A program made the translations under genes and the position numbers. DNA of 64,000 nt from Yoonia maritima. Lineage in GTDB: Bacteria > Pseudomonadota > Alphaproteobacteria > Rhodobacterales > Rhodobacteraceae. Shown piece after piece: positions 15,913-24,021 of the stretch. Location: positions 248,001-312,000 of the forward strand of contig NZ_PVTP01000004.1 in the NCBI RefSeq assembly GCF_003003285.1. The letters run 5' to 3'. A model generated the notes under the pieces. The model was given only the letters and a program-made list of their open reading frames with translations, was not told the DNA's origin and ran no database searches. The first letter of the stretch is position 1, and each line of letters opens with the position of its first letter.

Positions 15913-16638
15913 TTAGAAAGTAGCGGAGTCTGGCAGCCACTTAACGATCAGTTCGTTCAATGTGCCGTCAGCTTTCATAGACTGAATAGCAGCAGTGAAT
16001 TTGTCACGCAGTTCGGTGTCGCTTTGGCGCACGCCAAGGCCGATACCGCCACCGATCAGAACGTCTTCACCGATGATAGACACTTCAGCGTCGGATTCTG
16101 CGATTGGCAGCAAGAATGCTTTGTCAGCAAGAACCGCGTCTGCTTCGCCGTTTTTGACAGCAGCAACAGTTTCGTCAGGTGTCGCGAACTCAAGAAGGGT
16201 CGCGCCTTCCATGCCAGCAACATATGCAGCCTGAATTGTGCTTGCTTGTGCAGCAACAACGGCAGTCGTCACGTCAACGTCGCCCATTGCAAGGAATGCA
16301 GATGGATCAGGCTGTGTGTAGTTTTCTGAGAAGTCGATGACTTCTTTACGCTCGTCCGTGATGGACATGCCAGCGATGATCGCATCGTAGTTGCCGGACA
16401 CGAGGTTCGGAATGATGCTGTCCCATTCGTTGGTGACCCACTCACAAGTCAGCTCGGCACGTGCGCACAGTTCGTCGCCCAGTTCACGCTCAAAACCGTC
16501 AACTTCGCCAGCGTCGTTGATGAAGTTGTATGGAGGGTAGGCGCCCTCGGTGCCCAGACGGACAACAGAGTGGCTTTCGGCCATCGCCATGCTGCCGGTA
16601 AGGGCTAGCACTGCAGTGCTTAGGATCAGGTTTTTCAT
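15913..16638 (-). CDS. periplasmic solute-binding protein, polar amino acid/amine ABC transporter
   Basis: A 241-residue periplasmic binding protein of family 3 (bacterial SBP_3). A signal peptide (MKNLILSTAVLALTGSMAMA, cleaved before ESHS) is followed by the family opening VVRLGTEGAYPPYNFINDAG and the signature GFERELGDELCARA. Two Cys, in ELCARA and LTCEW, may pair as in HisJ/LAO proteins. ITDERKEVIDFSENY is the second-lobe motif. The ATPase gene lies upstream and the permease genes downstream; ligand type is inferred from the family only. Confidence 0.88.
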   Translation of the reverse strand: MKNLILSTAVLALTGSMAMAESHSVVRLGTEGAYPPYNFINDAGEVDGFERELGDELCARAELTCEWVTNEWDSIIPNLVSGNYDAIIAGMSITDERKEVIDFSENYTQPDPSAFLAMGDVDVTTAVVAAQASTIQAAYVAGMEGATLLEFATPDETVAAVKNGEADAVLADKAFLLPIAESDAEVSIIGEDVLIGGGIGLGVRQSDTELRDKFTAAIQSMKADGTLNELIVKWLPDSATF

Positions 16639-16659
16639 CAGTTTTCTCCCAATTGATGA

Positions 16660-17433
16660 TTATGAAACCGTCGCGGATAGAAACCCGCGAAGTCGGTCGG
16701 TTTTTGGTTGCCCGAATAGAACGTCTGGTGCGCCCTCTTCTTCGATCTTACCTTGGTGCAAGAACACCACATGGTCGCTGACGTCAGCGGCCATCCGCAT
16801 GTCGTGCGTCACAATCAGCATTGTCCGGCCTTCGTTTGCCAGATCTTTGATCACTTTGACCACTTCTTGTTCCAGTTCAGGATCAAGCGCACTTGTCGGT
16901 TCGTCAAACAACAGGGCCTTTGGCTCCATGCATAGGGCACGCGCGATTGCAGCACGCTGTTGTTGTCCGCCAGACAGTTGGGCAGGATAAGCGTCACATT
17001 TATCGCCGATGCCGACCTTAGCAAGATACTTGCGTGCGGCTTCCTCGACCTCGACCTTGTCACGTTTAAGCACGGTTACCGGTGCCTCCATGACATTTTG
17101 TAGAATCGTCATATGGGCCCACAGGTTAAACTGCTGAAACACCATCGACAGATTCGTCCGAATGCGGATCAGTTGATCGTGGTCGCCGGGGCGACGGCCT
17201 GCGCCCGCACCTTTCCAAACGACAGGTTCGCCACAAAACAAAACTTCGCCTTGCTGGCTGTCTTCTAATAGGTTCGCACAGCGTAAAAGCGTGGATTTTC
17301 CAGAGCCTGACGACCCGATCAAAGATACAACATGTCCGGCGGGTGCGGTGATATCGACGCCTTTCAGAACCTCCAAATCACCATAGGCTTTGTGAAGATT
17401 TCGGATTTCGATTACAGGGGCTTGGTCTGACAC
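16660..17433 (-). CDS. polar-amino-acid ABC transporter ATP-binding protein
   Basis: A 257-residue ATPase of the HisP/GlnQ type that powers the transporter encoded downstream. Walker A (LIGSSGSGKSTLLR), Q-loop (MVFQQFNLWAHM), signature (LSGGQQQRAAIARAL), Walker B (ALLFDEPTSALDPE) and the switch His (VTHDM) are all intact. It is the first gene of the long minus-strand set, with 208 bp of non-coding DNA upstream. This order (ATPase, binding protein, permeases, ligase) suggests a single transcript from a promoter near 17450-17640. Confidence 0.92.
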   Translation of the reverse strand: MSDQAPVIEIRNLHKAYGDLEVLKGVDITAPAGHVVSLIGSSGSGKSTLLRCANLLEDSQQGEVLFCGEPVVWKGAGAGRRPGDHDQLIRIRTNLSMVFQQFNLWAHMTILQNVMEAPVTVLKRDKVEVEEAARKYLAKVGIGDKCDAYPAQLSGGQQQRAAIARALCMEPKALLFDEPTSALDPELEQEVVKVIKDLANEGRTMLIVTHDMRMAADVSDHVVFLHQGKIEEEGAPDVLFGQPKTDRLRGFLSATVS

Positions 17434-17641
17434 GTTTGATCGCTTTTATTGATTGTGCTGGTAATTAGGGCCTATTTTTTTAGCTTTTGCAACGAGAGCA
17501 TCGCGTCAATCGCTGATTACAGGTGCAAAGGCCTAAGGCTTGGGCGGAAGCGGCAAATCATAGGCGCTTTGCGGCAATGCCTCGCAAGTTGAGAATGCGA
17601 CGAAACCGGGAGCGGGCATGCATTGTCTGGTTTGGGATCAT

Positions 17642-18079
17642 TTAACGCCGCGTAACCCGAAGACGGGCGGCGTTACTGTCTTGGTCTGAAACGCCCAACA
17701 AGGATGATATCATGCGCATGTTGCTGTCTTCTTCTTCATCACGTACCCCGTCTGCCATGACCACGGACCACATTGCTTCGACAACCGCGATACGGTGATC
17801 ATGCGCAACAGCGTCTTTGATAGCGCGCGTAAAGCGCACTGTATCTGGGGCTTCGGCCTCAAGTGCCTCGCAGTCTTTGCGCAACGCGACCGCGTCCTCA
17901 TCTGACAGCCCATAACGCGCGACAAGCGCTTGGTCGATGTGCGCGATCTCCTCTGCGGCATAATCACCATCAGCGCGCGCAAGACGCACGAGCAACGCAC
18001 CAAGCGCGAGACGGGCATCAGGATCAGAAAGAGGAGTAGGAGCGGGGGCGATCAAACGCCGAAGGAAATCACTAAACAT
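17642..18079 (-). CDS. TerB-like protein
   Basis: A 145-residue helical protein with the TerB/DjlA-type fold: acidic motifs RADGDYAAEEIAHID and MADGVRDEEEDSNMRMISSLLGV occur in the two halves, each an Asp-rich metal-binding-like loop. Such stand-alone proteins are common in Rhodobacteraceae, where they have no proven link to tellurite. It has no membrane segment or signal peptide. It is followed by 208 bp without a convincing gene and preceded by rlmJ, 37 bp away on the same strand. Confidence 0.75.
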   Translation of the reverse strand: MFSDFLRRLIAPAPTPLSDPDARLALGALLVRLARADGDYAAEEIAHIDQALVARYGLSDEDAVALRKDCEALEAEAPDTVRFTRAIKDAVAHDHRIAVVEAMWSVVMADGVRDEEEDSNMRMISSLLGVSDQDSNAARLRVTRR

Positions 18080-18115
18080 ATTGGTTACATAGTTCCGTGA
18101 ATGGGGCCTGCAAAG

Positions 18116-18904
18116 TCAAACAGGCTTCAGGTTATTGTGAAACAGCTTTGCAAGGCGCGCGGACTCTTGTTCAAAACCGTAGGGTGCGTTCACGACGAAA
18201 AGCCCAGATCCCACCATCCGGTGGCCCGGACGGGCGGGCGGGAATGATACCTCTGACACAACGCCATCAGGAATGGCTGTGCGCAGAGCGTCAATCATTG
18301 GCTTGTGCGGTGCATCGGTTAGGATCGGATACCACAGCATGATAACGCCAACGCCCCATTTGCGGTGAAGCTTGGCTATCGTGTCGGGGATAGTGTCGTA
18401 ATCTGATTTGACTTCAAACGAAGGGTCAATCAGCAACAGCCCGCGGCGCGGCTCTGGCGGGCACAGCGACATCGCCATTTCCCAACCGTCACGTTGACGA
18501 TAGATGCCGCCATATGGGGCCATATTGCCCTGAAGTGCGGCAAATTCTTGTGGGTGAAGCTCGGATAGGTGGATGTTGTCCATCGGGCGCAGGCTTTCCG
18601 CAGCAACAAGTGGCGAACCGGGATAAGCGGTAGCCCCGTGTTTTGCACGAATGCGATCCAAGACCTGCGCATAAGGGTGATCAGAGGCGAACCAGTCTGC
18701 AGCAATTGCGATGCCTTTGGCAGCTTCGCCCGTCTTGACCGCTGCTTCGTCCGTCATGTCATACAGACCGCGACCGGCATGGGTTTCCAGATAACTAAGC
18801 GGTTTATCTTTGCGGGTCATATACGCCAGCGACCACGCCAGCAGCGCGTGCTTGTGCACGTCTGCCATGTTTCCGGCGTGGTAACCATGTTGATACGATA
18901 GCAT
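18116..18904 (-). CDS. rlmJ: 23S rRNA (adenine-2030-N6)-methyltransferase
   Basis: A 262-residue SAM-dependent methyltransferase of the RlmJ (YhiR, COG2961) family, which methylates A2030 of 23S rRNA. The opening MLSYQHGYHAGNMADVHKHA is diagnostic, and YLETHAGRGLYDM is the SAM-binding motif I. The catalytic motif IV reads LIDPSFE, where amino-methyltransferases usually have DPPY/F. The second Pro replaced by Ser may be a lineage variant rather than a defect. It lies between the TerB-like gene and pyrG on the same strand. Confidence 0.9.
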   Translation of the reverse strand: MLSYQHGYHAGNMADVHKHALLAWSLAYMTRKDKPLSYLETHAGRGLYDMTDEAAVKTGEAAKGIAIAADWFASDHPYAQVLDRIRAKHGATAYPGSPLVAAESLRPMDNIHLSELHPQEFAALQGNMAPYGGIYRQRDGWEMAMSLCPPEPRRGLLLIDPSFEVKSDYDTIPDTIAKLHRKWGVGVIMLWYPILTDAPHKPMIDALRTAIPDGVVSEVSFPPARPGHRMVGSGLFVVNAPYGFEQESARLAKLFHNNLKPV

Positions 18905-18955
18905 CAGGCGCTCTTTCGATCAGAATAATGTGCGGGCAATGCCCGCTCATTGGGG

Positions 18956-20599
18956 TCAAACAAGACGCGATGTTTCGACTGCGGCGCGGACAAAGTCAGC
19001 GAACAGCGGATGCGGCGCAAATGGCTTGGATTTCAGTTCTGGGTGGAACTGCACGCCGATGAACCAAGGGTGGTCCTTCCATTCGACGATTTCAGGCAGT
19101 TTGCCATCTGGTGACATGCCCGAGAAATTCAGACCGACTTTTTCCAACGCGTCACGGTATTTCGTGTCGACTTCGTAACGGTGGCGGTGGCGTTCTTCGA
19201 TAGAGGTACTACCGTAGATTTCCGCAACTTTAGACCCTTCAGTCAATGTCGCGCTGTAGGCACCCAGACGCATCGTGCCGCCTTTGTCGTCATCGGCCTT
19301 GCGGGCGACCTTATGGTTGCCTTGGACCCATTCTTTCAGGTGATAGACAACAGGTTCGAAACGTTTCTTGCCTGCTTCGTGGTCGAATTCTTCGGAACCA
19401 GCTTTTTCCATGCCTGCGACATTGCGCGCGGCCTCGATGACGGCCATCTGCATGCCTAGGCAAATCCCGAGGTATGGAATTTTCTTTTCACGAGCGAATT
19501 GGGCCGCTTTGATTTTGCCTTCGGTACCGCGTTCGCCAAATCCACCAGGAACAAGGATCGCGTGGAAACCTTCCAGATATGGGGTCGCATCTTTGTCGTC
19601 GAACAGTTCTGCGTCGACCCATTCGATTTTGACCTTCACGCGGTTCGCCATACCACCGTGGGTCAGGGCCTCGGCGATGGATTTATACGCGTCTTCTAGC
19701 TGGGTGTACTTACCAACGATGGCAACTTTGACTTCGCCCTCGGGGTTGTGAATGCGGTCATACACATCATGCCATACGTCCAGTTTCGGAGATGGAGCCG
19801 GTGAAATGTCGAACGCATCCAATACAGCCTGATCAAGACCCTGCTTATGATAGGCAAGCGGTGCCTCATAGATCGATTTCAGGTCATACGCCGCAACTAC
19901 GCATTCTTTGCGGACGTTACAGAAAAGGGCGATCTTTTCGCGCTCTTTTTCTGGGATTGGCTGTTCAGAACGGCAAACCAGAACATCAGGCGCGATACCG
20001 ATGGACTGAAGTTCTTTTACACTGTGCTGTGTCGGCTTTGTTTTCAGCTCACCACTTGCCGCTAAGTAGGGCAGAAGGGTCAGGTGCATAAAGATGCACT
20101 GGCCGCGCGGTTTGTCGTGGCTGAACTGACGGATCGCTTCAAAGAAGGGTAGTCCTTCGATGTCACCGACTGTGCCGCCGATTTCGCAAAGCATAAAGTC
20201 GACTTCGTCTTCGCCAATGCTGATGAAATCTTTGATCTCGTTGGTGACGTGAGGGACCACCTGAATGGTTTTGCCTAGGTAATCGCCACGACGTTCTTTT
20301 TCGAGAACGTTGGAATAGATGCGCCCAGAGCTAACCGAATCTGTTTTGCGGGCGGGGACACCCGTGAAACGTTCGTAGTGGCCAAGGTCCAGATCGGTTT
20401 CGGCACCGTCGTCGGTGACAAATACCTCACCGTGTTCAAACGGGGACATCGTGCCCGGATCAACGTTGAGATAGGGGTCAAGTTTGCGCAAACGCACGGA
20501 AAATCCGCGTGCCTGCAGCAGCGATCCCAGCGCTGCCGATGCGAGCCCCTTGCCAAGTGACGAAACCACGCCACCTGTAATGAAAATGAAACGCGCCAT
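18956..20599 (-). CDS. pyrG: CTP synthase
   Basis: Makes CTP from UTP with glutamine or ammonia. The 547 residues are full length. The N-terminal synthetase domain opens [20 protein letters not shown], and [13 protein letters not shown] is present. The C-terminal glutaminase domain has [16 protein letters not shown] (Cys nucleophile) and [11 protein letters not shown] (His). It is downstream of secG on the same strand, 159 bp away with two inverted repeats between, so it may have its own promoter. Confidence 0.97.
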   Translation of the reverse strand: MARFIFITGGVVSSLGKGLASAALGSLLQARGFSVRLRKLDPYLNVDPGTMSPFEHGEVFVTDDGAETDLDLGHYERFTGVPARKTDSVSSGRIYSNVLEKERRGDYLGKTIQVVPHVTNEIKDFISIGEDEVDFMLCEIGGTVGDIEGLPFFEAIRQFSHDKPRGQCIFMHLTLLPYLAASGELKTKPTQHSVKELQSIGIAPDVLVCRSEQPIPEKEREKIALFCNVRKECVVAAYDLKSIYEAPLAYHKQGLDQAVLDAFDISPAPSPKLDVWHDVYDRIHNPEGEVKVAIVGKYTQLEDAYKSIAEALTHGGMANRVKVKIEWVDAELFDDKDATPYLEGFHAILVPGGFGERGTEGKIKAAQFAREKKIPYLGICLGMQMAVIEAARNVAGMEKAGSEEFDHEAGKKRFEPVVYHLKEWVQGNHKVARKADDDKGGTMRLGAYSATLTEGSKVAEIYGSTSIEERHRHRYEVDTKYRDALEKVGLNFSGMSPDGKLPEIVEWKDHPWFIGVQFHPELKSKPFAPHPLFADFVRAAVETSRLV

Positions 20600-20724
20600 G
20601 AGCAGGGATCCCCCGTGAAAACTTACAGATATTGTTGGAAAACGAACGCCGAAATTCGCACCATCACGGGATTTAACTCATACCGGATTCGGATGAGTTG
20701 CGCAACCGCTGACGCAATATGGTG

Positions 20725-20748
20725 TTGCCGAACGTTACCGTTCGGCAA
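20725..20748 (-). terminator. hairpin after secG
   Basis: Perfect 10-bp stem TTGCCGAACG / CGTTCGGCAA with a 4-base loop, 10 bp after the secG stop. No strong T-run follows, so it may be a terminator or a stabilising 3' hairpin. A second imperfect hairpin (20676-20699 region, arms ACTCAT/ATGAGT) lies nearer pyrG. Confidence 0.5.
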
Positions 20749-20758
20749 TCAGTAGTGG

Positions 20759-21115
20759 TTAGTCGGCAGATGGCACCAAAGGTGCATCATCGCTAGACGG
20801 CGGAAGCAAGCTTTCGCCAAGGTCAGGAAGCGGAGCACCGTCAGAGGATTCGGTTGGGATGACGATACGATCAACAACAGAAGAGTTCGAAGAGTTGCTT
20901 GCCGCAATCAATGTCAGCGCGATCGAGGTGCAAATGAACGCAACGGCAAGAATCCAAGTAAACTTGCTCATTGCTGTGGGGGCTGGACGCCCGCCAGTTG
21001 CACCGCCGCCGCCGCCGCCCATGCCAAGACCGCCACCCTCAGACCGTTGCAAAAGAACGGAACCAATCAGGCTTAGGGCCAGGATCAGGTGGATGACAAG
21101 GACAACATTTTCCAT
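20759..21115 (-). CDS. secG: preprotein translocase subunit SecG
   Basis: A 118-residue inner-membrane subunit that helps SecYEG move proteins. Helix 1 (VVLVIHLILALSLIGSVLLQ), the conserved QRSEGGGLG loop with a Gly-rich run, and helix 2 (FTWILAVAFICTSIALTLIA) are all visible. They are followed by a periplasmic or cytoplasmic acidic tail, longer than in E. coli, as is common in alphaproteobacteria. ATG 21115 has AAAGG upstream. pyrG follows downstream on the same strand. Confidence 0.93.
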   Translation of the reverse strand: MENVVLVIHLILALSLIGSVLLQRSEGGGLGMGGGGGGATGGRPAPTAMSKFTWILAVAFICTSIALTLIAASNSSNSSVVDRIVIPTESSDGAPLPDLGESLLPPSSDDAPLVPSAD

Positions 21116-21193
21116 CGAGGTGCCTTTCGGGGCGTGCGTGAACACGCGGTATCTAAAAGCTGCGGGCCAATGCCGCAACCCCTGAAAATCGAG

Positions 21194-21589
21194 TTATTCG
21201 TCTAGATCGTCGACATCTGTCTGCCCAGTAAGGCGTCTGCGGACAATTGACCAACTAAGTCCGATGGCCAAAACAATCGAAAGTGCGACAATTGCGATCC
21301 ACGTATTGATGGTTGGGTTGTCCAGACTGATCAGCCCCTGATCGTACATGACCCATAACAGCGTGGCGACAACGGCAAGGATAAGAATCATGCCAAATAT
21401 GCCAATGGATCGCAGTGTTGCGCGCAGATATATAATATAGCCGACAAATAGGATCAGTCCGAACAAAACGGTCACGGATAGGCTGGTTTCATAGTTTGCC
21501 ATGCTCCAACGCACAAAGTTCCACTGCGTGGGATTATAGGTGCCTGCAAGTAGCCCGAATGCGAATATCCAGCGTATTATGAAACCCAT
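21194..21589 (-). CDS. DUF6524-type membrane protein
   Basis: A 131-residue protein with four hydrophobic segments (about residues 4-18, 38-56, 62-80, 95-115) and an acidic C-terminal tail. The opening [21 protein letters not shown] matches a conserved small membrane protein family found in proteobacteria (DUF6524 by my recollection). Function unknown. ATG 21589 has AGAGG just upstream. It is divergent from purA, with 139 bp between starts, and precedes secG on the same strand. Confidence 0.7.
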   Translation of the reverse strand: MGFIIRWIFAFGLLAGTYNPTQWNFVRWSMANYETSLSVTVLFGLILFVGYIIYLRATLRSIGIFGMILILAVVATLLWVMYDQGLISLDNPTINTWIAIVALSIVLAIGLSWSIVRRRLTGQTDVDDLDE

Positions 21590-21728
21590 AGGTGCCTCTT
21601 TTTGTATTTCGAGGCTGACAATGCAGTCCGGATCGGTGCCTGTCCAGCCAATGGGCGTAAATTTGCGGTTCCCCAAGCAGTCATGCAACGATATAGGAGG
21701 CACGAAGTTCAAAAAGGACAATACTCTT

Positions 21729-23021
21729 ATGGCAAATGTGGTGGTCGTTGGTGCTCAGTGGGGCGACGAAGGCAAAGGCAAAATCGTTGATTGGCTTTCA
21801 GAACGTGCAGACGTTATTGCACGGTTCCAAGGTGGGCATAATGCGGGCCATACACTGGTTGTCGATGGCGAAGTTTATAAACTACACGCGCTGCCATCAG
21901 GTGTTGTCCGTGGTGGCAAACTGTCGGTTATCGGTAATGGTGTCGTTTTAGACCCATGGCACCTGATCAAAGAAATCGAAACCATCCGTGCGCAGGGTGT
22001 GTCGATCACACCTGAGACACTGATGATTGCGGAAAACACGCCGCTGATCCTGCCGTTCCACGGTGAATTGGATCGCGCACGCGAAAGCCAAAACTCGGTC
22101 GCTAAGATCGGTACAACTGGCCGTGGCATTGGCCCATGCTATGAAGATAAGGTTGGTCGCCGCGTGATCCGCGTTGCTGATCTGGCGGATGCCGCGACGC
22201 TTGAACTGCGGCTTGATCGTGCGCTGGTACACCATGACGCGCTGCGTCGTGGATTGGGTCTAGAGCCGATTAAGCGTGATGAAGTTCTTGCGCAACTGCG
22301 TGAAATTTCTGCTGAAATTCTGCAATACGCTGCCCCCGTTTGGAAAGTCCTGAACGAAAAGCGCAAAGCAGGTAAGCGGATTTTGTTTGAAGGTGCGCAG
22401 GGCGCGCTGCTAGATATCGATTTTGGCACATACCCGTTTGTGACGTCTTCTAACGTCATTGCGGGCCAAGCTGCGACAGGTGTCGGTGTTGGACCGGGTG
22501 CGATTGATTTCGTACTGGGCATCGTAAAGGCATATACAACTCGCGTTGGCGAAGGCCCGTTCCCAACAGAACTAGACGACGCTGATGGTCAGCGCCTTGG
22601 CGAACGTGGCCATGAATTTGGCACGACAACAGGCCGGAAGCGCCGTTGTGGTTGGTTTGATGCTTGTCTCGTACGTCAAACCTGTGCGACCTCTGGCGTA
22701 TCAGGCATTTCATTGACAAAGCTGGACGTTTTGGACGGTTTTGAGACGCTGAAAATCTGCGTAGGCTATGAATTGGACGGCAAATCGCTTGATTACCTTC
22801 CGACAGCAGCTGACGAACAGGCGCGTTGCACACCGGTCTATGAAGAAATCGAAGGCTGGTCCGAATCTACCGAAGGCGCACGGTCTTGGGCTGATCTGCC
22901 AGCGCAGGCGATCAAATATGTTCGGCGCATCGAAGAGCTGATCGAATGCCCAGTGGCACTGGTATCAACCTCGCCCGAGCGTGAAGATACGATCCTTGTC
23001 ACCGATCCATTCTCGGACTGA
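21729..23021 (+). CDS. purA: adenylosuccinate synthetase
   Basis: First committed step of AMP synthesis: IMP + aspartate + GTP to adenylosuccinate. The 430 residues are full length, opening [21 protein letters not shown] (GTP loop and catalytic Asp), followed by [29 protein letters not shown] and [16 protein letters not shown] 21729 is chosen because the family starts there; an open frame extends 63 codons upstream but overlaps the divergent gene. The stop codon overlaps the start of the DUF2842 gene by 1 base, a coupled pair. Confidence 0.97.
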   Translation: MANVVVVGAQWGDEGKGKIVDWLSERADVIARFQGGHNAGHTLVVDGEVYKLHALPSGVVRGGKLSVIGNGVVLDPWHLIKEIETIRAQGVSITPETLMIAENTPLILPFHGELDRARESQNSVAKIGTTGRGIGPCYEDKVGRRVIRVADLADAATLELRLDRALVHHDALRRGLGLEPIKRDEVLAQLREISAEILQYAAPVWKVLNEKRKAGKRILFEGAQGALLDIDFGTYPFVTSSNVIAGQAATGVGVGPGAIDFVLGIVKAYTTRVGEGPFPTELDDADGQRLGERGHEFGTTTGRKRRCGWFDACLVRQTCATSGVSGISLTKLDVLDGFETLKICVGYELDGKSLDYLPTAADEQARCTPVYEEIEGWSESTEGARSWADLPAQAIKYVRRIEELIECPVALVSTSPEREDTILVTDPFSD

Positions 23022-23251
23022 TGGCAATGGGGTACAAAGGCCGTAAACGCCTTGCGATCTTTATTCTGGTGATCGGCCTGCCCGCCTATATCGTGCTGGC
23101 CGTCACCATGATGAATATCGCGCCGGGTTTTGCAAAGCCTATTGAACTGCTGATCTACGTCTTGCTTGGTGTTGGTTGGATTTTCCCGCTGAAATGGGTG
23201 TTCATGGGAATTGGCCAAGCCAACCCGGATCAAGAAGACGAACACAATTAA
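23021..23251 (+). CDS. DUF2842 membrane protein
   Basis: A 76-residue protein with two hydrophobic helices (residues ~10-31 and ~40-64) and an acidic tail. The pattern GYKGRKRLAIFILVIGLPAY and GWIFPLKWVFMGIGQ is that of DUF2842, common in alphaproteobacteria and often beside purA. Role unknown. Its ATG overlaps the purA stop (TGATG), so translation is probably coupled. A 13-bp hairpin follows it. Confidence 0.85.
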   Translation: MAMGYKGRKRLAIFILVIGLPAYIVLAVTMMNIAPGFAKPIELLIYVLLGVGWIFPLKWVFMGIGQANPDQEDEHN

Positions 23252-23269
23252 GTTGACCGCATGCGATGA

Positions 23270-23301
23270 TCAAACAAGGCTGTGAAGGCAGCCTTGTTTG
23301 A
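23270..23301 (+). terminator. 13-bp hairpin after purA-DUF2842
   Basis: Perfect inverted repeat TCAAACAAGGCTG / CAGCCTTGTTTGA with a 6-base loop, directly before the ribosome site of the LysE-type gene. It probably ends the purA transcript, although no T-run follows. Confidence 0.6.
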
Positions 23302-23312
23302 GGGGAACTCCG

Positions 23313-23958
23313 ATGGTCAACGAAATCAACCTTACTTTGATATTGATTGCGGCGCTGGTCGCAAGCGCGAGCCCCGGCCCCGCGACTTTAGCGATTGCGG
23401 GTACATCTATGTCTGGCGGGCGAAAGTCGGGTTTGTCGATCGCATCCGGGATTATGACAGGGTCGTTGGTGTGGTCAGTATCGGCAGCGTTGGGGCTGGG
23501 TGCCATCATGTCGGCACATGTTTGGCTGTTCGAAATCGTTCGATATTTTGGCGCAGCCTATCTCTTGTTCCTCGCATATAAATCCGCAAGGTCAGCGCTT
23601 TCAAAAAGTGACATAAAGCTAAAACTCGTTGGCGGCGCATCATTGAAGCTATTTCGTAAGGGGCTACTGCTTCACCTGACAAATCCCAAAGCAATTTTAT
23701 TTTTCGGCTCTTTGTATTCGCTGGGCATTCCTGTGAACGCATCTGTGACGGACCTTGGGGTCGTGATTATAGCTGTTGGCCTGCAGAATTATAGCTGTTG
23801 GCCTGCAGAGTTTTGTCGTCTTTCACGGTTATGCGTTTTTATTTTCCTCACAAACCGCGGTGCGTTACTATATTCGCCTAAGAAGATGGTTTGAGGTGAT
23901 ATTTGCGATTGGCTTTGGTGCCGCCAGCTTCAAAATACTGACGGCGCGCTTGCATTAA
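23313..23958 (+). pseudogene. LysE-family amino acid exporter, frameshifted by a 22-bp duplication
   Basis: The N-terminal ~155 residues are a normal LysE/RhtB exporter: MVNEINLTLILIAALVASAS, PGPATLAIAGTSMSGGRKSG, then LLHLTNPKAILFF. At 23766-23809 a 22-bp unit stands twice in tandem. As 22 is not a multiple of 3, the frame shifts and ends in a foreign 35-residue tail at 23894. The proper end (from AVGLQSFVVFHGYAFLF to ILTARLH) continues in the next frame to 23958. Removing one copy restores a single ~207-residue protein of normal family length. ATG 23313 has AGGGGA upstream. Confidence 0.88.
23766..23809 (+). repeat. exact 22-bp tandem duplication inside the LysE gene
   Basis: Positions 23766-23787 and 23788-23809 are identical over 22 bp; the bases flanking the pair differ. 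This is the sole cause of the frameshift in the exporter gene. Confidence 0.95.
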
Positions 23959-23973
23959 TGCAGGTATGAAACG

Positions 23974-24002
23974 AAAAAAGGCGAAGATTGCTCCTCGCCT
24001 TT
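23974..24002 (-). terminator. terminator of the acidic-protein gene
   Basis: Stem AAAGGCGA / TCGCCTTT with a 10-base loop. On the minus strand it is followed by six T, 20 bp after the stop of the 24022-25653 gene. Confidence 0.75.
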
Positions 24003-24021
24003 CGATCAGTATGTTTTTGTT

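Noticed and set aside
17434-17641. A 28-codon open frame (minus strand, near 17530-17620)
   Set aside because: Short, without ribosome site or recognisable product; more likely part of the leader of the ABC operon.
20676-20699. Attenuator for pyrG from the ACTCAT/ATGAGT hairpin
   Set aside because: The stem is imperfect and no T-run or competing structure is visible, so no regulatory claim is made.
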